DNA of 9,105 bases from Acidobacteriota bacterium (GTDB lineage Bacteria > Acidobacteriota > Terriglobia > UBA7540): assembly GCA_021786455.1 (NCBI GenBank), contig JAJYNF010000179.1, positions 1,957 through 11,061 on the forward strand, in the 5' to 3' direction. Positions 1 through 6,614 of this stretch are shown piece after piece; position 1 is the first letter of the stretch; each line of letters opens with the position of its first letter. The notes under the pieces are model-generated. The model did not search any database and was not told where the DNA came from. It worked only from the letters and a program-made list of their open reading frames with translations. Made by a program: the position numbers and the translations under genes.

Positions 1-200
1 GCTTGCTCATCAACAACGCTGGCTTTGGCGCTCGATGGGAGCCTTGGAAGCTTTCGCTCGAACGCCAGACGCAGATGATCCGTTTGCATCTTGCGGCCTT
101 GCTCGAATTAAGCCATTATTTCTTGCCCGGCATGATCGAGAAATGCCACGGCGGAATCATCAACGTTTCCTCAATGACCGGATTTCAGCCGATTCCTTAA
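1..200 (+). pseudogene. Short-chain dehydrogenase/reductase (SDR) fragment, truncated before the active-site Tyr/Lys
   Basis: The frame entering the window at base 3 gives about 65 residues of a classical SDR (NAD(P)-dependent oxidoreductase, Rossmann fold). It begins with LLINNAGFG, the NNAG motif after beta-strand 4. A helix with RLHLAALLELSHYFLPGM follows, then the strand GGIINVSSMTGFQPIP, whose second Ser is the expected catalytic Ser. A TAA at 198-200 ends the frame exactly where family members continue with the catalytic Tyr-x-x-x-Lys segment and the C-terminal third (normally about 100 more residues). None of the other two forward frames over the next 100 bases resumes a recognisable SDR sequence. 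The product would lack catalytic residues and part of the fold, so I call it a broken gene. The 5' part lies outside the window. An assembly junction at about 200 cannot be excluded. The substrate cannot be told from this fragment. Confidence 0.75.
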
Positions 201-220
201 AACTTTCTGCTCAGGCTGTT

Positions 221-1141
221 ATGAAAACGAACCCCGCATGGATAAACAATCTTGGAGACGCGGAGGAGGTTCCTATTCGCCCTTCGTCGCTGAGCGTTTC
301 GCCCCACGCAGAGCACTCCGCGGCCGCGGGTGTGTCTTGGCTGCATCGCTTTGCGGCCCTGGTTACCGTTCTTGAGCTCGTCGCTTTCGTCGTTGAGGCT
401 GTAGGCCCCTCAAATTCCGGGATATACCTTGACCTGAACCGCTGGTTATCCGAGGCTTTCGCCGCGACGGCCGTAATCCTTGCGATCTGGCTTTTCCGGG
501 AAGGGTGCGCCCGCTACGTAAAGATTATCGGACTGACGGTTTCCTTCCTTGCCCTGGGTCAAACGGTGATGGAGCGGTCGGCGGCCAGCCAAGACCCCTC
601 ACCCGCCAGGGTTTTGACTCACGGGCCGCTGACGCTGTTGCTTTTTAGTCTCGCCGTCATGCTGGCTCTATTCACTCGCACCGACTGGCGATGGGACCTG
701 CCCAAGATTCCCGACGTTGCCGCTCCTTCCTTCCGTCATCTCAGCGTTTTCACCGCCTTGACGCTTTTTGCCGTCACCGTGGCGGGCTCGATCCATGCCA
801 GCGGACGGTTACGCTTGGCACCCCATTTTGTCGGCGGCATTGTTGCCACCATTGGCGCTCTCTGGATGCTGGAGATTGCCCTGAACAAGTTCTCCGCTTT
901 GGGCCAACTTAAAATCGGCGTGGTCATCCTGGCCGAGCTCGTTGTCATTGAGCTTCTGCTGGGTCTAGTAAGTTACCATACAGAGTTGGACAGCCACAGC
1001 CACGGCCTCGGCCGTCCGCTCCCGGGCCTCGCGGTTATGCGGGCCACGCACGCTGCCGTCGGTGCCCTTACGCTCGCGGCCAGTCTTTTCGCGATGCTTC
1101 AATCCTTTCGCTACCTTCGTCGCCGAAACGAATTGCCATGA
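221..1141 (+). CDS. COX15/CtaA (heme A synthase)-like eight-helix membrane protein, probably divergent
   Basis: This 306-residue protein has eight hydrophobic segments, at about residues 41-61, 74-93, 98-117, 131-152, 172-192, 202-222, 230-252 and 275-295. That matches the length and duplicated four-helix layout of heme A synthase, the inner-membrane enzyme that oxidises the C8 methyl of heme O for cytochrome oxidase. Family-like landmarks are LHRFAALVT at the start of helix 1, a Gln at the end of helix 3 (ALGQTV), THGPLTLLLF at helix 4 (His134) and ATHAAVGALTLAAS at helix 8 (His277). The expected helix 2 'E..HR' motif reads LDLNRW (Asn73), and the helix 6 'HFAHR' motif reads PHFVGG. The loop between helices 1 and 2 is also very short. 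I therefore doubt classical heme A synthase activity. The ATG at 221 has no strong Shine-Dalgarno. It was chosen because the frame upstream overlaps the SDR fragment and shows no membrane-protein character. The fold is fairly sure, the activity is not. Confidence 0.7.
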   Translation: MKTNPAWINNLGDAEEVPIRPSSLSVSPHAEHSAAAGVSWLHRFAALVTVLELVAFVVEAVGPSNSGIYLDLNRWLSEAFAATAVILAIWLFREGCARYVKIIGLTVSFLALGQTVMERSAASQDPSPARVLTHGPLTLLLFSLAVMLALFTRTDWRWDLPKIPDVAAPSFRHLSVFTALTLFAVTVAGSIHASGRLRLAPHFVGGIVATIGALWMLEIALNKFSALGQLKIGVVILAELVVIELLLGLVSYHTELDSHSHGLGRPLPGLAVMRATHAAVGALTLAASLFAMLQSFRYLRRRNELP

Positions 1142-1255
1142 CACCTCATGATTATCTGCCCTGAATTTCAGCGGCTGGGCATCAGTCAAGCAGGATGATC
1201 ATGCATAATGGAGAGGGCGACAGTTTAGTTTGCCGAAACGGAATGGATTACCTTC

Positions 1256-1263
1256 GGGGGAGG
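1256..1263 (+). promoter_or_regulatory. Ribosome binding site deciding the ruvX start
   Basis: A GGGGGAGG run sits two bases before the ATG at 1266 (core AGGA at 1261-1264). It supports this ATG over the in-frame TTG at 1230, which would add 12 residues not expected in the family. The spacing is short, so the pairing register is approximate. Confidence 0.5.
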
Positions 1264-1265
1264 AC

Positions 1266-1721
1266 ATGCCGAGCCGCGTGCTGGCCATAGATTTCGGGAC
1301 CAAGCGAATCGGCTTGGCTGTCTCCGATCCCTTGGCGCTGACAGCCCAAGGTCTCGAAACGCTGGAGCGGACTCAGTTGGGCAGGGACCTCGACCGCATC
1401 TGCCTCCTCATCGAAGAATACGAGGTGGGCCGCGTGGTTCTGGGCAACCCGATCAGCGCCCGAGGTGAGGAAACAGAAATGTCGCGTCGCGTGGCTTCCT
1501 TTGCTGAGAAACTTCGACGCCGCATCACATGCCCCGTCCTTCTTTGGGATGAGCGTCTCACCAGCGCCCAAGCAGGCCGAGTGCTCCGTGAAGCTGGACT
1601 TGGCATCGAGAAGCGTCGCCGAGCCCGCGACCGCGTGGCCGCAGTGTTGCTTTTGTCCAGCTATCTCGATTATCTGGCCGGGCAATCCCTTCACCCTCCC
1701 GATGGGGAAAGCGCGCCGTGA
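1266..1721 (+). CDS. ruvX: RuvX/YqgF: putative 16S rRNA maturation nuclease / Holliday junction resolvase-like protein
   Basis: The 151-residue protein has an RNase H-like fold and the usual length for the family. Family members act in the cytoplasm in 5'-end processing of pre-16S rRNA; a role as Holliday junction resolvase has also been proposed. Visible signatures, in order: VLAIDFGTKRIGLAVSDP (first metal-binding Asp, D9), RVVLGNPISARGEET in place of the usual 'VGLPlnmdG' strand and loop, LLWDERLTSAQA (DER, residues 95-97), and ARDRVAAVLLLSSYLD (third acidic residue, D122, in D-x-x-A-A). All expected acidic positions are kept, so it should be active. The ATG at 1266 starts the protein right before the first beta strand, as in relatives. 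The stop TGA overlaps the GTG of mltG. A 124-base gap separates it from the upstream membrane-protein gene, so a promoter may lie there, but I see no convincing pair of boxes. Confidence 0.93.
   Translation: MPSRVLAIDFGTKRIGLAVSDPLALTAQGLETLERTQLGRDLDRICLLIEEYEVGRVVLGNPISARGEETEMSRRVASFAEKLRRRITCPVLLWDERLTSAQAGRVLREAGLGIEKRRRARDRVAAVLLLSSYLDYLAGQSLHPPDGESAP
1718..1721 (+). other. GTGA start/stop overlap linking ruvX and mltG
   Basis: The GTG start of mltG (1718-1720) overlaps the TGA stop of ruvX (1719-1721). A GGGGA stretch at 1704-1708, nine bases upstream, can serve as ribosome binding site. This arrangement implies cotranscription and translational coupling by termination-reinitiation. 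Confidence 0.85.
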
Positions 1722-2815
1722 GAAAACGCCTCGCGGTCATTATTGTTCTTGTTTTCCTTGTGGCTTCGGGATTCTTAGTCCGCGATCTTTTCCGTCCCTT
1801 CAAGGGTTATGCAGCCCGACAGATCGTTGACATTTCTCGCGGCAGCAACGCTTTTCGCATTGCCAACCTCCTGGTTTCCAAAGGTGTCCTGCGGAATCGG
1901 CTCCCATTTCTTGCCCTATACTTGATTGGCCGCTATCGCTATCGCTTGGAGGCCGGTGAATATCTCTTTGATCGTCCTCTGCGCCCCCTGGACGTTTACC
2001 GCAAGCTGATTCACGGACAGGTCTATCTCCATACCGTGGTGATTCCCGAGGGGTCCAACCGCTTTGATATGGCCCGCATTTATCACCAGGACCTTGGCAT
2101 TCCGGAAAGAGAATTCCTGGCCGCAACGCTCCAGACTCGCGCCATCAGCGACCTTGATCCCCAAGCGCCGTCGCTAGAGGGATATCTTTTCCCGGACACC
2201 TATCGCTTTCCCCGCAGCGCCACAGTCGCTCAGATCATTGCCAGCATGTTGAATCAATTCCGCAAAATTTACCGGAATGACTTGGCCGGCGAACTGCAAA
2301 AATCCGGCCTGACCCTCCATCAGGCGGTCACGCTTGCGTCTATGGTCGAGCGCGAAACGCCCAAGCCTTCCGAGCGCCCCATCATTGCGCAAGTCTTTGA
2401 ACTACGCCTGGAGATCGGCATGCCCCTGGAGTCCGATCCTACCGTTTTCTATGCGGAAGCGCGGGCAGGCCATCCCGTTCAAACCCTTACCAAGCAGGAT
2501 CTTCAGTTCGGCTCGCCTTACAACACTTACGCGCACGCCGGATTGCCACCCGGACCGATTTGCAGCCCCGGTCAGGCCTCGCTCCAAGCCGCTCTCTGCC
2601 CAGCCTCGACGGATTATTTATACTTTGTCAGCAACAACCACGGGGGACATGTTTTTGCTCGGACACTGGCTCAGCATGAACGGAACGTGGCGCGCTATCG
2701 GCAGCAGTTGACCGCTCTGCGCCTGGCGGGAGAGCAGCGACGGCGGAAGAAGCTGCGCGCGCCCCCGAGCGTCCGGCTCCGCCGCCGAGTCAACCGCCGA
2801 CTACACCCTCAATGA
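1718..2815 (+). CDS. mltG: Endolytic murein transglycosylase MltG (YceG-like)
   Basis: This 365-residue enzyme cleaves nascent glycan strands in the periplasm while anchored in the inner membrane, and so helps set strand length. Residues 1-22 (basic MRKR, then a hydrophobic stretch) form the N-terminal anchor. About residues 35-105 form the LysM-like subdomain (e.g. 'GSNAFRIANLLVSKGVL'). The catalytic domain follows with IPEGSNRFDMARI, LEGYLFPDTYRFP, TLASMVERET (catalytic Glu211), ESDPTVFYA, the hallmark SPYNTYAHAGLPPGPICSPG and FVSNNHGGHVFARTLAQH. Everything needed for activity is present. The GTG start is fixed by the overlap with ruvX and by the position of the membrane anchor. Residues 338-365 form an unusually Arg-rich tail, while another frame there encodes an Ala/Pro-rich tail, so a frameshift near 2712-2745 is possible. 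ruvX and mltG also lie close together in other bacteria. The next gene converges on it. Confidence 0.95.
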   Translation: MRKRLAVIIVLVFLVASGFLVRDLFRPFKGYAARQIVDISRGSNAFRIANLLVSKGVLRNRLPFLALYLIGRYRYRLEAGEYLFDRPLRPLDVYRKLIHGQVYLHTVVIPEGSNRFDMARIYHQDLGIPEREFLAATLQTRAISDLDPQAPSLEGYLFPDTYRFPRSATVAQIIASMLNQFRKIYRNDLAGELQKSGLTLHQAVTLASMVERETPKPSERPIIAQVFELRLEIGMPLESDPTVFYAEARAGHPVQTLTKQDLQFGSPYNTYAHAGLPPGPICSPGQASLQAALCPASTDYLYFVSNNHGGHVFARTLAQHERNVARYRQQLTALRLAGEQRRRKKLRAPPSVRLRRRVNRRLHPQ

Positions 2816-2864
2816 TAGCAGCCAGGACAACGGAATCCTTCCGGACAACGAGATCGCTCTCCCC

Positions 2865-5036
2865 TTACAGGTTTTTCCTGAAAAAGGAGTCAAGGCGCCG
2901 CGCCAGATAAACGCGGTCGGTATAGCCGACAAAACCGTGCTTTTGGCCCGGCTGGATATAAAGGCTGAAGGGCTTTCTGTTCTCAACCAGCGCGTTGACA
3001 AAGTTCATCGTGTTTTGCATGTGGACGTTATCGTCGTCAGCGCCGTGAATAAGCAGGACTTTGGCTTGCAATCGGTCAGCGGCATCGAGCGGCGACGATT
3101 CACGATAACCTTGGGGATTCTCCTGCGGCGTGCGCATGTAGCGCTCGGTATAAATGGTGTCGTAAAACTTCCAATCAGTGACCGGGCCGCCCGCGGCGCC
3201 ACACTTGAAAACCGTGGGGGCATGCGTCAAGGCATAAAGCGTCATATAGCCGCCGTAAGACCACCCCCAGATGCCGAAGCGGTTCGGGTCCACGTAGGGC
3301 AGCGACTTGAGGTAATTGACGCCCGTCAGTTGGTCGGCCAGTTCGTGCTGTCCCATGTGTTCGAAGATGACGGATTCAAATGCGTGCCCTCGTCCCCACG
3401 AGCCACGATTATCGAGCGTCCACACAAGATAGCCCTGCTGTGCCAGGTAGAGATCAAAGAAACTCGTCACGCCCCAGGCGTTGCGAACCATCTGGATGCC
3501 GGGCCCCCCATAAACATAAACAATCACCGGATACTTTTTGTGAGGGTCGAAATGGGGCGGCAGAACCAGTCGAGCATAGAGAAGGGTGCCATCGGGCGCG
3601 TTAACATGGACAAATCTTGTGGTGCCCAAGTCGTATTCCGCGAGGTGATTTTTGGGCATGTCGAGAGTCGCAATTTTCTTGCCCTGGCGGGAAAGCAGAA
3701 AAGTTTCCGGCGGAGTCTTGTAGTTCGAATACACGTCCACCAAATATCGGCCATCCGGCGACAGGGTAAGGACATGCGTTCCTGCAGGTTTGGAAATACG
3801 CTCCAAATCGCGGCCGTTCAGGCGCACTCGGTAAATTTGCCGCTCCAGCGGGCTGGGCAGCGTGCACTCAAAATAGACCCATCTGCGCTTCTGGTCCACT
3901 TGGAACTTGGGAGCGTTGGAAAATAGAGGGTGGTCAATCATCCAATCGCCGCTGGTCAGCTTGCGGATGAGCTGACCGCGGGTTCGGTAAAGATAAAGGT
4001 GCATCCAGCCGTCGCGCTCCGAAAGCCACAAAAAGCGCCGGCCGTTCTTGAGGAAATAAGGGGCCGTAAGCGAATTGATCCAGTATGGATCGGTTTCCGT
4101 GACCAATGTCCTTTCGCTGCCGGAGATGGGATTCCATAGGCGAGCTTTCTCGACCGTCTGCGGGCGATTAAGCGTCAGAAAGGCAACGGCGGAAGAATTC
4201 GGCAGCCAAGCGTACTGTGGGCCGATATACTCGACGCCGCTAGCTTTTGAAAAAGAGCGGGACCATTCGTGGCGCTCGCCGCCGACCGTAGTGACGTGGA
4301 ACGTAGCGATGGGATTGGGGTCACCGGCTTGCGGATAATGCTGGAGAGTCTGGGTCACGTGAGTGGAAAGATAGTGGGTGATGGGATAAACCGGCACGGG
4401 GCTGTCATCCAATCGAAGGAAAGCGATCATCTTGCCGTTGGGAGACCATACGTAGGCGCGACCGGTAGCCCGCTGAGACAGCTCTTCCTTATAAACCCAA
4501 TCGAATCGGCCGTTGTAAATGACGGCCGAGCCGTCCGTCGTGAGTTGCCGCTCGTGACCGGTCGAAAGGTTAAGAGTGAAAAGATTGTTGGCCTCGACGA
4601 AAGCCACCCGCTGGCCGTCAGGAGAGAAAGTTGGGTCTTTGTCCGGCACGCGGCTATGCGTGAGCTGCCGTACTGCGGCGCTGGCAACATCGTACAGCCA
4701 GAGGTCGTCCCCCCCCTGGAAAAGCAAAGCGTTGCCCGAGGGCGACCATCGGTAGGAATGAAGGTTGAGCGGCGCATGCAACTGGCTGGAATTCACTAAG
4801 AGCTTCTCTTGCCGGGCGGCTACGTCGTAAAGACGCAAGGTCGCGCCGCCCGAGGAATTATAGCGAATGTAACTAATTTGTTCTTTGCCCGGCCGCCAAC
4901 GAATCCTGGAAATCGAGGGTGAAACGATAGCGCCACGCCGCGTGGCTAAAGCCAGAGTCAGGCGCTTCTTCCCGGTTTGAGCGAAACAGGTTGCCGAGAT
5001 GCCGACGATTAAAAGAGCGAACCAAAGGCGCTTCAT
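2865..5036 (-). CDS. Secreted dipeptidyl peptidase IV (S9B family prolyl oligopeptidase)
   Basis: This 723-residue protein is full length for the family, which releases X-Pro or X-Ala dipeptides from peptide N-termini. Residues 1-20 (MKRL, hydrophobic core, CFAQ) look like a Sec signal peptide, so export to the periplasm or outside is expected. Residues about 35-480 form the beta-propeller with repeated 'SPDG/SPNG' strands and the N-terminus-binding double Glu in DWVYKEEL (E184, E185). Residues about 485-723 form the alpha/beta-hydrolase domain, with YVYGGPG (oxyanion region), the nucleophile in GWSYGG (Ser593), Asp668 in HGADDDNVH and His700 in GQKHGF. The triad and double Glu are intact, so it should be active. 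The ATG is preceded by AGGAAAGGA and overlaps the stop of the upstream pseudouridine synthase gene, placing it last in the ileS-lspA operon. A related acyl-peptide hydrolase is less likely, given the DW-x-Y-x-E-E motif. Confidence 0.95.
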   Translation of the reverse strand: MKRLWFALLIVGISATCFAQTGKKRLTLALATRRGAIVSPSISRIRWRPGKEQISYIRYNSSGGATLRLYDVAARQEKLLVNSSQLHAPLNLHSYRWSPSGNALLFQGGDDLWLYDVASAAVRQLTHSRVPDKDPTFSPDGQRVAFVEANNLFTLNLSTGHERQLTTDGSAVIYNGRFDWVYKEELSQRATGRAYVWSPNGKMIAFLRLDDSPVPVYPITHYLSTHVTQTLQHYPQAGDPNPIATFHVTTVGGERHEWSRSFSKASGVEYIGPQYAWLPNSSAVAFLTLNRPQTVEKARLWNPISGSERTLVTETDPYWINSLTAPYFLKNGRRFLWLSERDGWMHLYLYRTRGQLIRKLTSGDWMIDHPLFSNAPKFQVDQKRRWVYFECTLPSPLERQIYRVRLNGRDLERISKPAGTHVLTLSPDGRYLVDVYSNYKTPPETFLLSRQGKKIATLDMPKNHLAEYDLGTTRFVHVNAPDGTLLYARLVLPPHFDPHKKYPVIVYVYGGPGIQMVRNAWGVTSFFDLYLAQQGYLVWTLDNRGSWGRGHAFESVIFEHMGQHELADQLTGVNYLKSLPYVDPNRFGIWGWSYGGYMTLYALTHAPTVFKCGAAGGPVTDWKFYDTIYTERYMRTPQENPQGYRESSPLDAADRLQAKVLLIHGADDDNVHMQNTMNFVNALVENRKPFSLYIQPGQKHGFVGYTDRVYLARRLDSFFRKNL
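5033..5036 (-). other. ATGA start/stop overlap between the pseudouridine synthase and the dipeptidyl peptidase
   Basis: On the minus strand the ATG at 5036-5034 shares bases with the TGA at 5035-5033. This is the classic configuration for translational coupling, and it means the peptidase is cotranscribed with the genes upstream. Confidence 0.85.
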
Positions 5037-6019
5037 ATGATTTTCCTTTCCTTTGGGAGGTAGTCTTTCTGATTGAAGTCATTTGAAAGCAGCATCAGGA
5101 AATTTCGGAGCTCATCCGGCAGCGGGGAGGTGAACCTCATTTGTTGCCCGGTTGAGGGATGGCGGAATTGAAGGGCTGTCGCGTGAAGAAACGTCCGCCC
5201 GAGGGCGACTTCCCTGCCGCCTGCCCATGCAAGGCGCGGCGCGCCGTAAAGCGTATCACCCACCACAGGGTGACCAAGCCACGCAAAGTGGACGCGGAGC
5301 TGATGGGTTCTGCCGGTACGGGGGTGCGCTGCGACCCAGGTAAATCCTGGATAGCGAGTGAGGACGCGGTATTGTGTGATGGCTTCGCGCGCGCGCAAGC
5401 CTCCAGCTTTCATGCGAAGGCGGTGGCGGGGATCGCGGCCGACAGGCACGCATATTTCGCCCGTGTCGGGCTCGACGCGCCCGTGCGCCAGGAGATGGTA
5501 AGTCTTTTGAACTTCACGCTGCTTGAATTGTGTTGCCAGGGCTCGGTGGGCGAAGTCATTCTTAGCGATGAGGATCAATCCGGAGGTCATTTTGTCCAGC
5601 CGGTGGACGATGCCCGGGCGCGCTTCGCCCCCAACGCCTGACAGCGCCTTTCCAAAATGATGCAGCAGCGCATTGACCAGAGTGCCCGAGCGGACGCCCG
5701 CTCCCAGATGAACCGTCATGCCCGCCGGCTTATCCACAACCGCCAAGTCCTGGTCTTCGTAGGCAAGGCTGAGGGGAAGCGCCTCGGGCTCGGCGCGAGA
5801 AGGTTCGCGGGCGGCGATGGCCGTCACGCGTTCGCCATTGCTTACCAGTTGCCCGGCCTTCCTCGCTCTAGCGCAGCCAACCGAGACCAGCCCCGAGCGG
5901 ATCAGGCGCTGAATCTGGCTGCGGGTCCATCCAGGCATGCGACGGGCAAGAAAGAGGTCGAGGCGCAGACCCCCGTCCTCGGAAGAGGCCGTGAGTTCGA
6001 TCAAGGGCGGTTGGTTCAT
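5033..6019 (-). CDS. RluA/RluD-family 23S rRNA pseudouridine synthase
   Basis: From the ATG at 6019 the protein has 328 residues, the normal size for RluD-type enzymes that convert uridines of 23S rRNA to pseudouridine in the cytoplasm. About residues 15-75 form an S4 RNA-binding domain (GLRLDLFLARRMPGWTRSQI, then 'SGLVSVG'). The catalytic domain shows LAVVDKPAGMTVH, GIVHRLDKMTSGLILIAK with catalytic Asp142, EVQKTYHLL and the C-terminal signature HPRTGRTHQLRVHF followed by GHPVVGDTLYG. An in-frame TTG at 6055 has a better Shine-Dalgarno and would add 12 residues (MGNVLGSLRLDL). I prefer the ATG because relatives start close to the S4 domain, but the choice is open. It lies 64 bases after lspA (28 from the TTG), a frequent gene order (lspA-rluD/ylyB). 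The modified site cannot be read from sequence alone. Confidence 0.93.
   Translation of the reverse strand: MNQPPLIELTASSEDGGLRLDLFLARRMPGWTRSQIQRLIRSGLVSVGCARARKAGQLVSNGERVTAIAAREPSRAEPEALPLSLAYEDQDLAVVDKPAGMTVHLGAGVRSGTLVNALLHHFGKALSGVGGEARPGIVHRLDKMTSGLILIAKNDFAHRALATQFKQREVQKTYHLLAHGRVEPDTGEICVPVGRDPRHRLRMKAGGLRAREAITQYRVLTRYPGFTWVAAHPRTGRTHQLRVHFAWLGHPVVGDTLYGAPRLAWAGGREVALGRTFLHATALQFRHPSTGQQMRFTSPLPDELRNFLMLLSNDFNQKDYLPKERKII
5044..5052 (-). promoter_or_regulatory. Ribosome binding site of the dipeptidyl peptidase
   Basis: The minus strand reads AGGAAAGGA here, with two AGGA cores. The nearer one lies seven bases before the ATG. The site lies inside the 3' end of the upstream gene, so the peptidase can also be initiated independently of readthrough ribosomes. 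Confidence 0.6.
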
Positions 6020-6059
6020 CAGGTCCAAGCGGAGGGAGCCCAGGACATTCCCCAACGGA

Positions 6060-6064
6060 CCTCC
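6060..6064 (-). promoter_or_regulatory. Shine-Dalgarno supporting an alternative TTG start at 6055
   Basis: The minus strand carries GGAGG four bases before TTG (6055-6053), in the short gap after lspA. The ATG at 6019 has only ctccgcttggacctg before it and no clear Shine-Dalgarno. The pseudouridine synthase may therefore begin at TTG with a 12-residue extension. Confidence 0.4.
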
Positions 6065-6083
6065 GGGACGGTCGCTGCATTGC

Positions 6084-6587
6084 TTAGGAACCCGAGCGTA
6101 GCGCGTCGAGAATCAGAAGACCGGCTCCGACCACGATGGCGCTGTCAGCCACATTGAAAGTCGGCCAGTGATAGCTCCGAATATAGAAGTCCAGAAAATC
6201 CAGGACCTCGCCATAGCGAATGCGGTCCGCGAGATTCGAAGCTGCGCCTCCCAAAATCAACGACAAGCCCAGACCGGTGGGCCACGCAAGCGAGCGAGCT
6301 CTCCAAAAAACAACGAGCACCGCGACGAGCAAGACACCCGAGAGCGCAATTAACGCAAAAGTCTTTAAGGGTGAAGGCGAGGTCGAGAACAAGCTGAAAG
6401 CGACGCCAGGATTTTCGGTGTGGGTAATGTTAAAAAACCCTGGCACAACGGGAATGACCGCCCCGCTCGCGACAGAGCTTTTGATGAGCAGTTTGGACGT
6501 TTGGTCGGCAATAAAAGTCGCTAGGGCAACGAGCACGCAATATTTGCGGGGGATTGGCCGAGTGCGTCCTGCCGAAGCCTCAGACAT
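6084..6587 (-). CDS. lspA: Lipoprotein signal peptidase (signal peptidase II, prolipoprotein peptidase)
   Basis: The 167-residue inner-membrane aspartyl protease removes the signal peptide from diacylglyceryl-modified prolipoproteins. There are four hydrophobic helices, at about residues 16-36, 74-95, 104-120 and 145-162. Family boxes are all visible: FIADQTSKLLI near the first helix, THTENPGVAFSLF, LILGGAASNLADRIRYGEVLDF and WPTFNVADSAI. The catalytic aspartates are D130 (VLDF) and D148 (NVAD), 18 residues apart as in the E. coli enzyme. The ATG is preceded only by a weak ribosome binding site. It is kept because no other in-frame start fits before the first conserved box. The gene lies 27 bases after ileS and before the pseudouridine synthase, an order seen in many bacteria, so it is probably translated from the ileS transcript. 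Nothing suggests loss of function. Confidence 0.96.
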   Translation of the reverse strand: MSEASAGRTRPIPRKYCVLVALATFIADQTSKLLIKSSVASGAVIPVVPGFFNITHTENPGVAFSLFSTSPSPLKTFALIALSGVLLVAVLVVFWRARSLAWPTGLGLSLILGGAASNLADRIRYGEVLDFLDFYIRSYHWPTFNVADSAIVVGAGLLILDALRSGS

Positions 6588-6614
6588 AAACCAACACAGA
6601 GGGGGAACGACGAG

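Noticed and set aside
1195..1209. Possible promoter -10 box CATAAT (1204-1209) and small palindromes (ATGATCAT, ATGCAT) before ruvX
   Set aside because: No acceptable -35 element lies 16-18 bases upstream, and single hexamer matches and short palindromes arise easily by chance. A promoter in this gap is plausible but not supported.
2868..2889. CAGG-TTTTT-CCTG hairpin followed by AAAAA near the end of the peptidase gene
   Set aside because: The stem has only four pairs and lies within coding sequence ahead of the stop on the minus strand. The T-run is on the wrong side for mltG, so it does not make a credible intrinsic terminator.
2937..3926. Long plus-strand open frame of 329 codons opposite the dipeptidyl peptidase
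   Set aside because: The minus strand encodes a complete, motif-rich DPP IV over the same bases. The plus-strand translation has no recognisable domain and is the usual shadow frame of GC-rich coding DNA.
4977..5036. Dipeptidyl peptidase as a lipoprotein substrate of the operon's own LspA (Cys17 in the signal region)
   Set aside because: The residues before Cys17 are Ser-Ala-Thr, which do not match the lipobox (Leu at -3, Gly/Ala/Ser at -1). Cleavage by signal peptidase I near residue 19-20 fits better.
5550..5610. Met after HRLDK in the pseudouridine synthase (HRLDKMTSG instead of HRLDKDTSG) as an active-site defect
   Set aside because: The catalytic Asp is the one in HRLD and is present. 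The residue two places later varies among active family members.
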